Positions 62,610 to 64,000 of a stretch of 64,000 nucleotides of DNA are shown here, in pieces. The notes under the pieces were generated by a model. The model saw nothing but the letters and a program-made list of their open reading frames with translations. It was not told the origin of the DNA and searched no databases. The position numbers and the translations under genes are program-made. Each line of letters starts with the position of its first letter. The stretch's first letter is position 1. Source of the stretch: Tetranychus cinnabarinus (taxonomy: Eukaryota; Arthropoda; Arachnida; Trombidiformes; Tetranychidae); NCBI GenBank assembly GCA_022266195.1, contig WHVY01000005.1, positions 6,758,001 to 6,822,000 of the forward strand, in the 5' to 3' direction.

Positions 62610-63310
62610 GAGTAAAGAGATTGTTTGGTCAACATTTGTTAATTTTCCTTTAAAGTGTGAAAATTGAGTTTTACTGGGTTTTTCACCCTTCGAAGGAGGA
62701 TGTTTCGTCTCCTTCTGGAGCTGAGACTCGGAAATTTCAATCGATGTCCAAACATAAGGATTGAGACGTTATTTGCAACACTCAATCCAATGAACTCGTT
62801 AAAATCAACTTTTGTACCATGAGTTGATTTTAGAGATTCGATAAAAAAAATCAATCTCTTCTTTGATCTTGTCTTCGAGTGTACTTTTTCCAAGACCAAC
62901 ATTGCGAAGTATTGTCAGAGCAACTCGTCTCTGCTGTCTCCAAGGTTCACCAGACATATCAAGAAATGAAGGTTCAAATCGAGAAGCATATTTAGTTCAG
63001 TTGTACTTGACTGTTTTATCGTCATTGCAACTGATTTCCAAATTATTATTAGATGTCTTTTCTTATTTCATCTGTGCACTTGCCTTTGACGAGAAGCGAT
63101 TAAATTAGCAAAATATTTCAAATCAAGATGATGATGAGTTTATTTATGACGAACTTCCTTTCAATTATCAGTACATCTGATATGTATACCAGGCGTTTTT
63201 CTATTTCACGCCTGTTTGCGGTCATAAATCAAGAGCTAAAGGTCATAGAGACTTGCTAATTGGTGTAATATCGTAAAATAAATACCAAAACCACTGATTG
63301 TTCAATAGGA
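62610..63310 (-). pseudogene. P450 pseudogene fragment, larger internal deletion
   Basis: The minus strand carries SFLDMSGEPWRQQRR, ILRNVGLGKSTLEDKIKE, a frameshift from one extra T in a poly-T run near 62845-62853, then KVDFNEFIGLSVANNVSILMFGHR. It then jumps straight to the final RVSAPE codons seen in the 53321 copy, with the haem loop now also gone. The flank 63000-63310 matches 54010-54330, upstream of the other copy. It is non-functional. Confidence 0.85.
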
Positions 63311-63460
63311 TTGTGCAATAAAATGTTCTTTGCACTTGTTTTTCATGTCGTCAATGTTGAATTTTGTGAAAGTCCCCGGTCAATGCTTGGTTAAAATTAG
63401 TGAAAATAATAATTGGATTAGTAGCTTAAGTTTAAGTTTTACAATTGTTTGCTCTAGTGG

Positions 63461-63568
63461 TCAAATGAGTCCAAATCCAGTTGGATCATCAACAGAAACC
63501 AAACTCCATCCTTCTTCTATGGCAAAGGCAAATCCAAAAAGACAAGCTGCTATAATGATGGATTTCAT
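63461..63568 (-). CDS. Short signal-peptide ORF, possibly cystatin-like fragment
   Basis: This 35-codon frame begins MKSIIIAACLFGFAFA, an excellent signal peptide, followed by IEEGWSLVSVDDPTG and a stop soon after. A mature start of the form (G)GW..V..DDP is typical of secreted cystatins, inhibitors of papain-like proteases. A cystatin needs about 100 more residues including QxVxG, and I do not find them in any frame downstream, nor a good donor site. It is therefore either the first exon of a split gene with an unseen donor, or a broken copy. Family assignment is weak. Confidence 0.4.
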   Translation of the reverse strand: MKSIIIAACLFGFAFAIEEGWSLVSVDDPTGFGLI

Positions 63569-64000
63569 TTTGTATAGATTTCTTAAACCAGTGTTTAAAA
63601 GTTAGCGAATAAAAGTAAACTGGTTCAATGTTGAATTAGAAGTGAATTTCAAGGGGAAAAGAGTCAATGTTTAATACTCAAAAAGAAGAAGTGATTTTAT
63701 CCCTCCTCAGTTTCACTGGATGATATCGAACCTGAAAATTCAATTGCAATAATTGAATAGCAACAGACGTGGAAATTTTAAACATGAATCGATGTGATGT
63801 TCAAAGATCAGCAGATAAAAGCTAATTTTTACTCAAAATTTTCTTTTTTGTTTTGTTTCTTATTTTCTAACTAATTTGAAGCAATTTCTTGGCCAGGTTG
63901 ATTATATTATCACAAACAATCACCTATTTTTCAGGGAACTAACGAGGTGATAGCTTTTTAACAAATGAATGACTAGGATGTAACTAGAAATGAATAAAAA
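63569..64000. other. Right edge, no gene seen
   Basis: AT-rich sequence upstream of the minus-strand signal-peptide ORF; it may hold that ORF's promoter. No exon or repeat can be supported. Confidence 0.5.

Noticed and set aside
62863..63108. Plus-strand 81-codon frame, also seen at 53742-53930
   Set aside because: It is antisense to the P450 remnant and recurs only because the remnant is duplicated.

Overview
This window is nuclear DNA from an animal, most likely an arthropod. It is AT-rich (roughly two thirds A+T by eye), its genes are split by GT-AG introns, and its long non-coding stretches are full of short GAT/CAT-type repeats. The gene set points the same way: a B-type lamin with a CaaX box, a penta-EF calpain, a neurotrophin/Spaetzle-type cystine-knot ligand and a CYP2-like P450 remnant. 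The style (small introns mixed with large ones, tandem duplicated gene families) would suit a mite such as a spider mite, but that is an inference and no species is claimed. All exon models were built by hand from splice sites and reading phase. Each of the ten multi-exon models closes in frame.

Layout. 1-5146 is non-coding with a short direct duplication. 5147-7342 (-) is a complete lamin gene of 4 coding exons. 9382-13856 (+) is a calpain of 6 exons whose catalytic Cys and His are replaced. 14618-15889 (-) is a DHRS7B-like short-chain dehydrogenase of 3 exons. 19058-41457 (-) is one large gene for a Ser/Asn-rich protein of about 1664 residues. It ends in a conserved block that resembles taperin/phostensin, and its last two exons lie far downstream. 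Two plus-strand genes sit inside its introns: a lambda-crystallin/CRYL1-type dehydrogenase (22339-23416) and a small secreted Gly/Asp-rich protein (27893-28338). A 472-bp palindromic MITE-like element also lies inside it (25601-26072).

From 43095 to 46726 (-) there is a GH31 alpha-glucosidase with an N-terminal membrane anchor and a trefoil domain, with its catalytic residues intact.

The last 17 kb (about 47-64 kb) is a turnover zone. It holds a directly duplicated segment with a pair of F-box/LRR-like genes (47978-50799 and 54765-58321). Between them are a neurotrophin-like ligand gene (52155-53186) and P450 debris. There are three P450 remnants that look like progressive internal deletions of one locus, a decayed piece of the large gene's main exon (about 47358-47612), two copies of a fold-back element (58823-59073 and 62230-62609), and a promoter-like block present twice (about 59138 and 60858). 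Only the second block still has a gene behind it, an intronless secreted protein with a possible DOMON fold (61039-61998). The window ends with a short signal-peptide ORF on the minus strand.

The genes do not form one pathway. The most notable observations are the degenerate calpain active site, the nested-gene architecture of the 22-kb taperin-like locus, the neurotrophin-like cysteine pattern, and the traces of duplication and deletion in the right-hand third.
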